From Kaistella palustris DSM 21579 (lineage in GTDB: Bacteria > Bacteroidota > Bacteroidia > Flavobacteriales > Weeksellaceae): a DNA stretch of 64,000 bases. The notes below the pieces were generated by a model that was not told the origin of the DNA, made no database searches, and saw only the letters and a list, made by a program, of their open reading frames with translations. Position numbers and translations under genes: made by a program. The DNA lies in NCBI RefSeq assembly GCF_000422265.1, contig NZ_KE383813.1:1-64000 (forward strand). Direction: 5' to 3'. Each line of letters opens with the position of its first letter. Position 1 is the first letter of the stretch. Shown here piece by piece: positions 16,103-25,652 of the stretch.

Positions 16103-18670
16103 ATGCCACTTGACGAATACAATAAGAAACGTGATTTCGAGCAAACTTCGGAACCAAAGGGAAAAAACGAAACCAGAAAAGGCAAACTGAAATTTGTTAT
16201 TCAGCGGCATGCCGCGAGTCGCCTGCATTATGATTTCCGGTTAGAGATGGATGGGGTACTTAAAAGTTGGGCTGTCCCCAAAGGACCATCGTTGAATCCG
16301 GCGGATAAGCGACTTGCAATGATGGTTGAAGATCACCCTTTTGCATACCGAACTTTTGAAGGAAGCATACCCGAAGGAAATTACGGCGCTGGTGAAGTCG
16401 AGATTTGGGATGAAGGAACGTACGAACCTTTAAATAAGGTCAAAGGTAAAACCGACGATCTGGTTATGCAGGAGGAGTTGGCCAGGGATTCCCTCAAATT
16501 TGTGCTGCACGGCAAAAAACTGCACGGTGAATTTGCGCTGGTTAAAATTAAAAACTCCGACGACGGGAATCCGTGGCTGCTCATAAAACACCGTGATAAT
16601 TACGCGGTAGACGATTACGACGCCGAAGCCGAAACCGATCCTAACTCCAAAGTTTCAGAATATCTGATCCAGAAAAAAAGTAAAAAAAAAAGTAATTCGC
16701 CAGTTGTAAAACCGTTCAAAAATTATACGCCGGCGCTTTCTGCAGAAAGAAAACTCAGCAAGTTCATTAAACCGATGCTCGCCGCACTTGCGCCAAAACC
16801 TTTCAGCGGAAAAGACTGGGCTTTCGAAATTAAATGGGACGGTTACCGTGCGGTCGCTGATCTGCGCAGCGGCGTGCAGCTTTACTCGCGCAACGGCCTC
16901 TCCTATCTTGAAAAATTTAAAAAAATTACAAATTCATTAAAAATTCAGGAGCATGACATGGTTCTGGATGGTGAACTTGTCGCCTATGATTCTTCGGGCA
17001 AGCCTAATTTCCAACTACTGCAGCAAATCGGCGATATGCCAAACCTCACGGTGGTTTATCAGGTCTTTGATCTGTTATGGCTAAATGGTCATTCTACCGA
17101 GAATCTCAGCTTTCTTCAAAGGAAGGAATTGCTGAAAGATGCATTAAAGGAAACCGACGTCATCAAATATTGTGATCATGTTCTCGAAAACGGCGAAGAA
17201 TTCTTTAAACAAATCCAGAAAACAGAACTTGAAGGCATGATCGCAAAAAAGATACACAGCACGTATATTGAAGGTGCCAGAAACGGTGACTGGCTGAAAG
17301 TGAAAAGCGTGCAGACCGATGAAGTCATCATCTGTGGATTTACCGCACCCAAGGGAAGCAGGAAAAAGTTCGGTTCCCTCATTTTAGGCAGGTACGACGG
17401 CGGAGATCTGATATTCAGCGGACATACCGGAACAGGTTTCAGTGACAAAGGTTTAGTTGAACTATATGCCAAGATGGAGCCTCTTATTGTAGGGCAGTCT
17501 CCCTTTAAAAATACCCCAAAAACCAATGACAAAGCCACGTGGCTGAAACCTGAGCTTATTGCAGAAATTAAGTTTACCGAGGTGACCAAGGATGGGATTT
17601 TCCGCCATCCTGTTTTTCTGCATCTGCGCGAAGATAAAAATACAGAAGAGGTGACCATTAAAAAAGATAAAATTATGGCAAAGAAAAACGAAGAACCGAA
17701 TTTGAAAGCAGAGCAAAAACCTGTGAAGAAAGCTTCAGTGAACCGCGAGACTGATCAACTGGCGAAATTTGGAAAACAGGAAGTGAAACTCACCAATCAG
17801 AATAAAATTTACTATCCAAATGATGGCGTGACCAAAGGCGATATGATAGAATACTATCAGCAGATTTCGACCTACATTCTGCCGCATATCAAGAACCGCC
17901 CTCAATCGATGAACCGTTTTCCGAACGGAATTACCGGTATGAGTTTCTATCAGAAAGATGCTTCAGACAATACACCGGAATGGGTGCAGATTGAAAAAGT
18001 GCATTCCGACTCCGGCGATAAATTTATCGACTATATCATCTGTAACGACAAAGCTACAATGGCCTATATGAACAATCTCGGCTGCATTGAATTTAATGTG
18101 TGGACAAGCCAGATTCAGAATATCGACAAGCCCGATTATCTGGTTTTGGATCTGGATCCCTCAGAAAAGAACAGTTTCGAAGATGTAATTGAAACTGCGC
18201 TCGTTGCAAAAAAAATAATGGATCTGGGAAAGGTCAAGGGATACTGCAAAACATCCGGCAGTTCGGGTATTCACATTTATATCCCAATGGGCGGCAAATA
18301 TACTTTCGAACAGGTTAAGGATTTTGCGCATATTCTGATGCAGTTTGTGCAGAAGGAACTTCCCGATACTACGACTTTGGAAAGAGCGCTTCAGAAAAGA
18401 GATAAGAACAAGATTTATCTGGATTACCTGCAGAACCGCCGCGGCCAAACCCTGGCCAGCGTGTACAGTTTACGTCCCAAAAACGGTGCGACCGTATCCA
18501 TGCCATTGGAATGGAGCGAAGTGAAAAGTGGTTTGAAACCTACGGATTTTAATATAGAGAATGCTTTGGAAAGGGTAAAAAAGAACGGAGACCTGTTCAA
18601 ACCCGTGCTCGGCAAAGGCATCGATATGCTGAAAGCGCTGGAACTTCTGCACCCAAATGAGAACTTATAA
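16103..18670 (+). CDS. ligD: DNA ligase D (phosphoesterase-ligase-polymerase)
   Basis: This 855-residue multifunctional NHEJ enzyme trims, fills and seals double-strand breaks with Ku. The domain order is: 3'-phosphoesterase at about residues 20-170 (FVIQRHAASRLHYDFRLEMDG, PEGNYGAGEVEIWDEG); ATP-dependent ligase at about 215-520 with nucleotidyl lysine Lys244 in KWDG and an OB-fold; an acidic-basic linker near 520-560; and a primase-polymerase domain at about 560-850 with catalytic aspartates in LDLDP near residue 682-686. The order PE-Lig-Pol differs from mycobacterial Pol-PE-Lig and is common in Bacteroidota. All key residues are present. Confidence 0.97.
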   Translation: MPLDEYNKKRDFEQTSEPKGKNETRKGKLKFVIQRHAASRLHYDFRLEMDGVLKSWAVPKGPSLNPADKRLAMMVEDHPFAYRTFEGSIPEGNYGAGEVEIWDEGTYEPLNKVKGKTDDLVMQEELARDSLKFVLHGKKLHGEFALVKIKNSDDGNPWLLIKHRDNYAVDDYDAEAETDPNSKVSEYLIQKKSKKKSNSPVVKPFKNYTPALSAERKLSKFIKPMLAALAPKPFSGKDWAFEIKWDGYRAVADLRSGVQLYSRNGLSYLEKFKKITNSLKIQEHDMVLDGELVAYDSSGKPNFQLLQQIGDMPNLTVVYQVFDLLWLNGHSTENLSFLQRKELLKDALKETDVIKYCDHVLENGEEFFKQIQKTELEGMIAKKIHSTYIEGARNGDWLKVKSVQTDEVIICGFTAPKGSRKKFGSLILGRYDGGDLIFSGHTGTGFSDKGLVELYAKMEPLIVGQSPFKNTPKTNDKATWLKPELIAEIKFTEVTKDGIFRHPVFLHLREDKNTEEVTIKKDKIMAKKNEEPNLKAEQKPVKKASVNRETDQLAKFGKQEVKLTNQNKIYYPNDGVTKGDMIEYYQQISTYILPHIKNRPQSMNRFPNGITGMSFYQKDASDNTPEWVQIEKVHSDSGDKFIDYIICNDKATMAYMNNLGCIEFNVWTSQIQNIDKPDYLVLDLDPSEKNSFEDVIETALVAKKIMDLGKVKGYCKTSGSSGIHIYIPMGGKYTFEQVKDFAHILMQFVQKELPDTTTLERALQKRDKNKIYLDYLQNRRGQTLASVYSLRPKNGATVSMPLEWSEVKSGLKPTDFNIENALERVKKNGDLFKPVLGKGIDMLKALELLHPNENL

Positions 18671-18738
18671 TCCCTTTAAAAAGCAATGATAACCGCGCAT
18701 AGATCTAATTTGGTTGCATATTTGCTAGAAAGATAATT

Positions 18739-19173
18739 ATGAAAACCCAAAACTACAGCAATCACACGAAATTTTACGCGCCGCATCATTTTATACTGTT
18801 GCCGCTTTTGCTGATTCTGCAGATTTATGGGATCTGGAAAATATTTACCGATGAGCCTCAGATCCTTTGGATCCTGTTTTCGGTCATTATCTTTCTCTTT
18901 ATTTATGTGGCGGTCATGATGCGGCAGCATTATGCACTGGGAAACCAAAACAGGATCGTTCGACTGGAATTTAAGCAGCGGTATTTTGAGATTTTTCATC
19001 AAAGGTCGGATGAGGTTGCAGACAGGCTCAGTTTCGGTCAGATCGCCGCGCTGCGTTTCGCGTATGATGATGAGTTTAAGATATTACTCGATAAAGCATT
19101 AAACCAAAACCTTTCAGGCAAAGAAATTAAGAAAGCCATCACCAAATGGCGCCCGGATCACAACCGGGTTTAG
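18739..19173 (+). CDS. DUF6526 family membrane protein
   Basis: This 144-residue protein has two transmembrane helices near the N-terminus (HHFILLPLLLILQIYGIWKIF and ILWILFSVIIFLFIYVAV), followed by a charged cytosolic part containing VRLEFKQRYFEIF and SFGQIAALRFAYDDEF. The pattern matches the DUF6526 family of Bacteroidota; its function is unknown. It sits 68 bases downstream of ligD and upstream of a small lipoprotein candidate and topoisomerase IB, so it may share their transcript. No direct link to repair is visible in the protein itself. Confidence 0.8.
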   Translation: MKTQNYSNHTKFYAPHHFILLPLLLILQIYGIWKIFTDEPQILWILFSVIIFLFIYVAVMMRQHYALGNQNRIVRLEFKQRYFEIFHQRSDEVADRLSFGQIAALRFAYDDEFKILLDKALNQNLSGKEIKKAITKWRPDHNRV

Positions 19174-19204
19174 CTAAAAACATTAATCATTAAAAATAAA
19201 CATT

Positions 19205-19372
19205 ATGAAAAAGTTTACATTCCTCAGTCTGGCCGTTTTTTTCCTGCTTACACTTACAAGCTGTGATGCAATCGGTACCATATTCAAAGCCGGCATGTGG
19301 TGGGGATTCATCCTCGTGGCTGCCGTTATCGCTTTAATTATCTGGCTTTTTACAAGAGGCAGAAACAGTTAA
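19205..19372 (+). CDS. 55-residue membrane lipoprotein candidate
   Basis: A short frame of 55 codons begins at the ATG at 19205 and ends TAA at 19372. The protein opens MKKFTFLSLAVFFLLTLTSC, a lipoprotein signal with the modified cysteine at residue 20. After a short linker (DAIGTIFKAG) comes a second hydrophobic helix (WWGFILVAAVIALIIWLF) and a basic tail TRGRNS. It starts 31 bases after the DUF6526 gene on the same strand. Similar tiny proteins are known from flavobacteria, but I know of no function. A real gene is likely because both the signal peptide and the helix-basic-tail design are intact. Confidence 0.75.
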   Translation: MKKFTFLSLAVFFLLTLTSCDAIGTIFKAGMWWGFILVAAVIALIIWLFTRGRNS

Positions 19373-19485
19373 CCGCTTCCGCTGTTATACATAACCGAAA
19401 ATGCACAGGGATCCATTTAATATTTAATTAACCGGGTTCCTGTTTTTTTATTAATGATCAATTAAATATCTACCCAAAACCAGCC

Positions 19486-20595
19486 ATGGAAAATCCCGAG
19501 ACCGAACTTATACAAAAACTCACTCCTGCGCGCATTGTGAAGATCATGAAAGATCCCGTGAAATCTGCAAAGGCAGTGCAGTTGATTTATACCAGCGACC
19601 GCGAACTCGAAGGAATTGCGAGACGGAAGCGTGGGAAAAAGTTCTCTTATTTCATCGGTGACGAAAAGATAAAGGATAAAGAAGAAATTGCCCGGATCAA
19701 CAAGCTTGCAATTCCACCGGCCTGGGAAAATGTATGGATATGTACGCTGCAGAACGGTCATCTTCAGGCAACAGGAATCGACGCAAAGAAAAGGAAGCAG
19801 TACCGCTACCATCCGCTCTGGAACGCATTGCGGAACCATACCAAATTTTACCGTATGCTGCAGTTCGGTTACGCGCTGCCAAAGATCCGCCTGCAACTTG
19901 AAAAAGATCTTGCCCGAAAAAATCTGGATAAAACCAAAGTTCTCGCTGTAGTAGTCAGTCTGATGGAGCGCACAAATATCCGCATCGGGAACAGCGTGTA
20001 CGAAAAACTTTACGGTTCATTTGGTTTAACGACTTTGAAGGATAAGCACGTTGAAATTACAGGAAGGAAGATCCATTTTTCTTTTAAGGGAAAAAAAGGT
20101 ATTTACCACGATATTGATCTTAAAAATTCAAAACTTGCCAAAGCGGTACGAAACTGCCGCGATATTCCGGGCAAGGAACTCTTTCAGTATTATGATGAAG
20201 ACGGCAAACGCCATGCGATCGAATCAGGTATGGTCAACGAATATATTAAGGAGATCAGCGGCGAGGATTTCACGGCGAAAGATTTCCGAACCTGGTCCGG
20301 CACGGTGAACGCACTGATTGCATTTAAAGAAATCGGCGAAGCCGAAAACAGCAAGGATTATAAATCAAAGGTTAAAACAGCGCTCGATATGGTTGCAGAA
20401 CACTTGGGAAATACAGGAAATGTCTGCCGGAAATATTATGTACATCCGCTCGTTATCAATCTGTACGAAAATAAATCGATCACCAAATATCTAAACGAAC
20501 TCGACGCGATTGAGGTTAACGACGGCAGAACAGGTCTGACGAAAGAAGAAACGGTTGTTATGAAAATTTTGGAAAACGAAAAACTGAAAAGTTAA
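19486..20595 (+). CDS. DNA topoisomerase IB (poxvirus-like)
   Basis: This 369-residue type IB topoisomerase relaxes DNA by forming a 3'-phosphotyrosyl intermediate. The N-terminal part contains IPPAWENVWICTLQNGHLQATGIDAKKRKQYRYHP, the usual bacterial topo IB sequence. The catalytic part has RTNIRIGNSVYEKLYGSFGLTTL, the arginine in FRTWSGTVNA, and the nucleophilic tyrosine in KYYVHPLV near residue 317. The length is normal. It lies downstream of ku-ligD on the same strand, consistent with a DNA-maintenance cluster, although a functional link with NHEJ is only inferred. Confidence 0.94.
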   Translation: MENPETELIQKLTPARIVKIMKDPVKSAKAVQLIYTSDRELEGIARRKRGKKFSYFIGDEKIKDKEEIARINKLAIPPAWENVWICTLQNGHLQATGIDAKKRKQYRYHPLWNALRNHTKFYRMLQFGYALPKIRLQLEKDLARKNLDKTKVLAVVVSLMERTNIRIGNSVYEKLYGSFGLTTLKDKHVEITGRKIHFSFKGKKGIYHDIDLKNSKLAKAVRNCRDIPGKELFQYYDEDGKRHAIESGMVNEYIKEISGEDFTAKDFRTWSGTVNALIAFKEIGEAENSKDYKSKVKTALDMVAEHLGNTGNVCRKYYVHPLVINLYENKSITKYLNELDAIEVNDGRTGLTKEETVVMKILENEKLKS

Positions 20596-20764
20596 ATTTC
20601 GTCCTTTAACTCCCTGTCTAAATTATATGCCGCTTTTGATTAAAAGTTCCCAAATTGGCGGTTATTCAGCTGAATAAATATATCAGATAGACAAATACTA
20701 TTCTTTTATTTTGATATTAGAACATTTTTGTACTAATTATGTAGTCTAATTAAAAAATAAAATT

Positions 20765-21718
20765 ATGAAAAATTTATTCAAAGCAATTGCGGCCATTTTC
20801 TGTGTCGTAATGATTTTCGTTTCCTGCGAAAACAGTGATGATCCTATGGTTGATATGCCAAAATCTATTTATCAGCTCGCCTCTTCAGACAGTGACCTGA
20901 GCAGTTTAAAAGCAGCAATCGATAAGGCAGGACTTTCTGCAACGCTGGACGGCTCAGGCAGTTTTACCCTATTTGCACCTTCAAATGCAGCTTTTACTGC
21001 ATTCCTCACTGCAAATGGATTCGCAAGCCTTAACGACGTTCCCATTGCTGCTTTAAAGGAAATTCTGCTTAACCACGTTCTGGCTACAAAAGTAATGGCA
21101 GCGCAGGTTACAACAGGTTATGTTTCAACGCTGGCAAAAGGCCCGGCATCCGCCAGCAGAAATCTGAGTATGTATATTAGTACCGCTTCGGGCGTGAAAA
21201 TCAACGGCGTTTCTACCGTTACCGAAACCGACATCATGGCGACAAACGGTGTAATCCACAAAGTTGATAAAGTGATTGGCCTACCAACAATTGTAACTCA
21301 CGCAACTGCAAATCCGAATTTCAGTAGCCTTGCTGCCGCGCTTACAAGACCGGATATGCCGAACTTTGTTTCAATTTTAGGCGGAACTGTGAACTCACCT
21401 TTTACCGTTATGGCGCCTACCAATACAGCGTTCACCTCTTTACTTTCGGAGATAAGCTTGCCTGATCTTGCCTCAATACCGCAGCTGACTTTGGAAAATG
21501 TTTTAAAATACCACGTAGTTGCAGGAGCAAATGTGGCTTCTACCGACTTGGTAAATAATATGGTCGTAACTACCTTTCAGGGTGGGACTTTTAAAATTAC
21601 CACCAATGGTGGTGCGAAAATTACAGATGCTCAGGGCCGTGTTGCCAACATCAATTTAACCGATGTGCAGTGTTCAAATGGTATCATTCACGCGGTGGAT
21701 AAAGTGTTATTACCATAG
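20765..21718 (+). CDS. Fasciclin (FAS1) domain lipoprotein
   Basis: This 317-residue lipoprotein has a signal ending FVSCEN and two FAS1 domains, roughly residues 38-175 and 180-317. Each has the typical TLFAPSNAAFTAFL / TVMAPTNTAFTSLL helix-strand motif, a LLNHVLATK / VLKYHVVAG segment and a closing NGVIHKVDKVI / NGIIHAVDKVL. FAS1 proteins mediate adhesion or surface interactions. It is probably outer-membrane anchored. The gene is followed by a strong terminator and stands alone. Confidence 0.93.
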   Translation: MKNLFKAIAAIFCVVMIFVSCENSDDPMVDMPKSIYQLASSDSDLSSLKAAIDKAGLSATLDGSGSFTLFAPSNAAFTAFLTANGFASLNDVPIAALKEILLNHVLATKVMAAQVTTGYVSTLAKGPASASRNLSMYISTASGVKINGVSTVTETDIMATNGVIHKVDKVIGLPTIVTHATANPNFSSLAAALTRPDMPNFVSILGGTVNSPFTVMAPTNTAFTSLLSEISLPDLASIPQLTLENVLKYHVVAGANVASTDLVNNMVVTTFQGGTFKITTNGGAKITDAQGRVANINLTDVQCSNGIIHAVDKVLLP

Positions 21719-21745
21719 TTTTTTTTAGTTTTTTCTTAGTGTTTT

Positions 21746-21787
21746 GGGATACATCTTTTTTAACAGAAGATGTATTCCTGTTTTTTA
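21746..21787 (+). terminator. Rho-independent terminator after the FAS1 gene
   Basis: GGGATACATCTT pairs with AAGATGTATTCC (12 bp with one G-T pair) around a 9-base loop, followed by TGTTTTTT. This is a textbook intrinsic terminator. Confidence 0.85.
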
Positions 21788-21962
21788 GCGTATAGATTTT
21801 GTTTCTCTTAATGATTTCGGCTTTGACATCAGAGTCCGGGCTGATTCCGATAAATTCCCGGCGAATACTTAGTTTTGCACCCTCGGAAAACTGCTGTTTC
21901 AAAATGAAGTACAGTTTCTTACCTTATCTTATTTAAAGTTCCTTTTTCGAAAAAGTAAATCA

Positions 21963-24350
21963 ATGAAAAATTTCTTTCTGTTTATCGGTATCTTTATTTC
22001 GTTTTTATCGCTCGCGCAGGTTGGCTCGGTTAATATTTCCGTTGTTGATGAATTCAGCAAAAAACCTTTGGAAGCGGCTGTGAAAATTCGAAATACAGAA
22101 ATTCAAAGTTCAGGAAAGGGAAGTGTGCAGCTGTCAGATATACCTACCGGCAACTATACGTTCGAGGTTTCTGCGGCGGGTTACGATGATGGTTATCTTT
22201 TCGATATTAATATCGTTCCCAACCAAAATCTGGCGCTTTCCATTGGCCTGAAAAAATCGAAAACGACCGATATCCAGGAAGTTGTACTTACACGAAAAAC
22301 CTACAGGACAACGGCAGAAAGTCCACTTTCTCTCCGAAATATCACCAGCGAAGAAGTTCAGAAAAGTGCCGGATCCAACCGCGATGTTTCTAAAGCGATC
22401 CTGAGTTTCCCCGGCGTTGGGAGTACACCGACTTTCCGGAATGATCTCTTTATACGCGGCGGCAGTTCGGCAGAAAATAAATTTTATATTGACGGTATTG
22501 AGGTTCCAGTCATCAACCACTTTCAAACCCAGGGCGCTTCCGGCGGACCACGCGGGATCATCACGGTGGATTTTATTAAAGATGTCGACTTTTACAGCGG
22601 CGCCTTTCCCGCAAAAAGAAACGGCGTTCTTTCTTCGCTTTTTGAATTTAATTTAAAGCAAGCCCGAAAAGACAAGCTCGGCTACAAAGCAATTTTAGGT
22701 CTCGATGATATGCAGTTCATGATGGACGGTCCTCTTTCGAAAGACCAATCCTGGAGCGGTTTATTTTCAGTAAGAAAATCGAATCTCCAGTTGCTTTTCA
22801 AAGCGATCGGTCTGCCTTTTTTACCAAGTTATTACGATGCGACTTTCAAAGTTTCTAAAAAATATGCCGGCGGCGATGAACTGTATTTCCTGGGGTTAGG
22901 CGCAGTTGATGATTTTAAATTCAATGAAAATGCGAAAAAGACTTTATACAATCAAACTCTGATCGACCGTTTACCCGTTTCCCCGCAATGGAATTATACC
23001 TTTGGCGCAGGCTACAGACATTTGGTTGATAATGGAAACTGGCTTTTCACCTATAGCAGGAATATGCTCGACAACCAGGCGACGAAATATTACCGAAACC
23101 GCGAAACGCCGGAAAATCTCCTTTACGATTATAATTCCCGCGAAGCAGAAAATAAATTTCGTATCGACCGTAATTTCCAGCTGCAGGATTACCGTATTAG
23201 CACGGGCGGAAATATCAATTTTGCGCGGTATACCAATAATTCCACGATCAAGCAGGTGAACCAGAAAGAAATTAATTTTGATCAGATCAATTCACAGCTT
23301 AATTTGCTCCAATACGGATTTTACCTTCAGTCCTCAAAATTATTTTTTAATGATGCGCTTACCGTTTCTCTCGGTGCCAGAGTTGATGCCAGCAGTTATT
23401 CGGCGGAAACCGGCAATCCGCTCGATCAGTTTTCCCCGCGCCTGTCTTTAAAATATAAAATCGCAGAACGCTGGGCGGTAAATTTCAATTCCGGAATTTA
23501 TTATCAGCTTCCTGCTTACACTTCTTTGGGTTATCGGCTTAATGAAGTCCTGATCAATAAAAATACTTTAAAATATATTAAAAACTCCCAGATCGTAGGA
23601 GGTTTAGAATATTCCGGTGAAAATAATCTGCGGTTTACCGCGGAAGGTTATTACAAAAAATACAAAAATTATCCCTTCTCACTGCGGAACGGAATTTCAC
23701 TCGCCAACATCGGTGCCGACTTTTTCGTCGTGGGCAGCGAACCTGTAGATTCCCGCGGTTTTGGAGAAACTTATGGTCTCGAATTTTTAGCTCAAAAAAG
23801 AACAGTAAATAATTTCTACGGTATTCTGGCGTATACTTTTGGCTATTCCAAATTCAGCAATGCGGCAGGAAATTTATTGCCCTCGAGTTGGGATTCCCGG
23901 CATATCCTATCCGCTAGTGCGGGCAAATATTTTAGCAAAAACTGGAATTTTGGCGCCCGCTTCAGGTTACAGTCCGGGTTGCCGGAAACGCCGTATGATT
24001 TGAACCGGAGTTCACTGGTTTCGATCTGGAATATTGCCAACGGACCAGTGCAGGATTTTGCAAGGTTGAATACTCTGCGCGGAAATGTTTCGCATCAACT
24101 GGATCTGCGTGCAGAAAAGAAATGGGTTTTCCAAAAATGGCAGTTCACAACTTATGTGGATATCATTAATGTTTACGGCTCAAAAAATGCCAGCAATCTG
24201 CCTGTAGTAAATCTTCAGCGTAATGAACTGGGTGATGGAATTGTCGCGAATCCTTCTGCGCCGCAGGATCAGCAGGTTTATTTACTTGACGACGGAACTG
24301 CCGACCGCAATACACCGATCCCCTATTTCGGATTTATATTTGAATTTTAG
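21963..24350 (+). CDS. TonB-dependent outer membrane receptor
   Basis: This 795-residue receptor has a signal peptide (ending LSLAQ), an N-terminal carboxypeptidase-regulatory-like domain at about residues 22-100 (VVDEFSKKPLEAAVKIRN...GNYTFEVSAAGY), and a plug domain (ITSEEVQKSAGSNRDVSKAILSFPGV...RNDLFIRGGSSAENKFYIDGIEV). The beta-barrel ends in IPYFGFIFEF with the terminal phenylalanine typical of barrel insertion. There is no SusD partner and no siderophore or cobalamin gene nearby, so the ligand cannot be assigned. It appears to be transcribed alone. Confidence 0.92.
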   Translation: MKNFFLFIGIFISFLSLAQVGSVNISVVDEFSKKPLEAAVKIRNTEIQSSGKGSVQLSDIPTGNYTFEVSAAGYDDGYLFDINIVPNQNLALSIGLKKSKTTDIQEVVLTRKTYRTTAESPLSLRNITSEEVQKSAGSNRDVSKAILSFPGVGSTPTFRNDLFIRGGSSAENKFYIDGIEVPVINHFQTQGASGGPRGIITVDFIKDVDFYSGAFPAKRNGVLSSLFEFNLKQARKDKLGYKAILGLDDMQFMMDGPLSKDQSWSGLFSVRKSNLQLLFKAIGLPFLPSYYDATFKVSKKYAGGDELYFLGLGAVDDFKFNENAKKTLYNQTLIDRLPVSPQWNYTFGAGYRHLVDNGNWLFTYSRNMLDNQATKYYRNRETPENLLYDYNSREAENKFRIDRNFQLQDYRISTGGNINFARYTNNSTIKQVNQKEINFDQINSQLNLLQYGFYLQSSKLFFNDALTVSLGARVDASSYSAETGNPLDQFSPRLSLKYKIAERWAVNFNSGIYYQLPAYTSLGYRLNEVLINKNTLKYIKNSQIVGGLEYSGENNLRFTAEGYYKKYKNYPFSLRNGISLANIGADFFVVGSEPVDSRGFGETYGLEFLAQKRTVNNFYGILAYTFGYSKFSNAAGNLLPSSWDSRHILSASAGKYFSKNWNFGARFRLQSGLPETPYDLNRSSLVSIWNIANGPVQDFARLNTLRGNVSHQLDLRAEKKWVFQKWQFTTYVDIINVYGSKNASNLPVVNLQRNELGDGIVANPSAPQDQQVYLLDDGTADRNTPIPYFGFIFEF

Positions 24351-24368
24351 AATAAATTAAGCACCAAG

Positions 24369-24397
24369 AAGCCCGGGGAAATTAATTCCGCAGGCTT
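24369..24397. terminator. Weak hairpin between convergent genes
   Basis: AAGCC...GGCTT arms with partial inner pairing (GGGGAA/TTCC) lie between the receptor gene and the convergent lipocalin gene, with TTTTAAGTTT downstream on the plus strand. It is imperfect, so only a tentative terminator. Confidence 0.45.
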
Positions 24398-24426
24398 TTA
24401 AGTTTCGCTTTCACTGTGCAGAAAGT

Positions 24427-24966
24427 CTAATTCTGCTCCACCCAAATAAGGTTTTCGGTTTTATATCCGAGCGCTTTTGCTTTTTCCAAAAACCTCTGTT
24501 TATAACTGTCCGGCAAAGTTTTTTCGCGCGAAAGAATCCAAAGATAATCGAGGTTATTTCCCGCGATCAACGCGTAAGTGTAATTTTCATCAATATCGAT
24601 GACGTTATAGCCGGACCAGATCGGTTTAAAGAATGAAACTTTCAGGCGGCCTTCGGTGGGTTCATTTACAAAACGCGCTTCACCGATCGATTCCTTCCAT
24701 TCATTTTTCACATAATCATAGCCACGGTTTTTAACTTCTATGTTTCCATTTGGCTTGTTGGAATATTCAGCAGTCACGTTGTTCAGGTTTTTCTCGAAAC
24801 GGTAGTCGAAACGGGCGATCTCATACCATTTTTCCAAGAATTTTTTTGAATTAAAGCCCTGAACAGCTGTTGCGCCTTTTGGGATTTTCGCACCACACGA
24901 ACTCAGGATCAAAATTCCTAAAAGTCCGATTGAAACAGGCAGGATCGCCTTATTTAGATTTTTCAT
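24427..24966 (-). CDS. Lipocalin family lipoprotein (Blc-like)
   Basis: Starting at the ATG at 24966 gives a 179-residue lipoprotein with signal MKNLNKAILPVSIGLLGI and lipobox LSSCGAK. An in-frame ATG at 24993 would lie inside pdeM and put charged residues before the signal. The lipocalin motif FLEKWYEIARFDYRFEKNL is clear, followed by the NVTAEY, IGEARFV and WILSRE strands seen in bacterial Blc. Blc-type lipocalins bind lipids such as lysophospholipids at the outer membrane. The gene begins 16 bases downstream of pdeM and may share its transcript. Confidence 0.92.
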   Translation of the reverse strand: MKNLNKAILPVSIGLLGILILSSCGAKIPKGATAVQGFNSKKFLEKWYEIARFDYRFEKNLNNVTAEYSNKPNGNIEVKNRGYDYVKNEWKESIGEARFVNEPTEGRLKVSFFKPIWSGYNVIDIDENYTYALIAGNNLDYLWILSREKTLPDSYKQRFLEKAKALGYKTENLIWVEQN

Positions 24967-24982
24967 TAAAGTAAATTTGCGT

Positions 24983-25624
24983 TTACACTTCAAAAATGGT
25001 GCCCTCGGTGAAAACTATATTTTTAAAATTTCCTTTTAATGTTTTCGTGTCCAGACCCGTGAATTTACTGAATGCCGGCAATACGATCTGGCTTTCTGAC
25101 ACGGCAAAACACGGCAGCCGGATACGTTCATTCCTGCCCTGCAGCACAAAACCCGGATGGATATGTCCGGAAATATAAAAGGACTCGTGACCGTAAATTT
25201 CGGGATCATGTGAAAAATGAAAAGGTGGCTGCAGAAGTTCGCGGTCATGACATTCCAAGCCCAGACCTTCATAAATTTCGCAGCTTAGGCGGTCGTGATT
25301 CCCTTTAATTAAAATAAATTCCTGCGAAAACTGATAGCGCCATTTTCTAAAGATTTCAAGGTCAGAATTATATCCGGCATGGAATAGGTCGCCAACGATG
25401 ACGATTTTCTCCGCCCCGAAATACTGAATGAGATCCTCCAGCTTTTGCAGATCTGCATGTAAAATTTCAGAGGAAACCGCGATACCATTTTTCCGGAAAT
25501 GTGCAGATTTGCCCACGTGCAGATCACTCACGATGAGCATTTTTTCCTCATTCCAAAAAAGTGCGCGTTGGTTGGTAAAGGTCAGGTTTACGTTTTGAAT
25601 GGTTTTTTCGAGAATCTTCAGCAT
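24983..25624 (-). CDS. pdeM: Ligase-associated DNA damage response endonuclease PdeM
   Basis: This 213-residue calcineurin-like metallophosphoesterase has the metal-binding motifs in order: SDLHVGK (Asp34, His36), GDLFHAG, GNHD and GHIHPGF. It belongs to the phosphoesterase family that is found beside Lhr-like helicase, ATP-dependent ligase and beta-CASP exonuclease genes, as here. The proposed role is nucleolytic processing in DNA repair. It follows the helicase gene by 28 bases on the same strand. Confidence 0.93.
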   Translation of the reverse strand: MLKILEKTIQNVNLTFTNQRALFWNEEKMLIVSDLHVGKSAHFRKNGIAVSSEILHADLQKLEDLIQYFGAEKIVIVGDLFHAGYNSDLEIFRKWRYQFSQEFILIKGNHDRLSCEIYEGLGLECHDRELLQPPFHFSHDPEIYGHESFYISGHIHPGFVLQGRNERIRLPCFAVSESQIVLPAFSKFTGLDTKTLKGNFKNIVFTEGTIFEV

Positions 25625-25652
25625 TAAATTTTATATAGAAACAGGGGTGTCA

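Noticed and set aside
21684-21902. A 72-codon minus-strand frame between the FAS1 gene and the receptor gene
   Set aside because: It overlaps the FAS1 stop and the terminator hairpin, is rich in lysine and asparagine as expected from AT-rich noncoding DNA, and has no recognisable motif.
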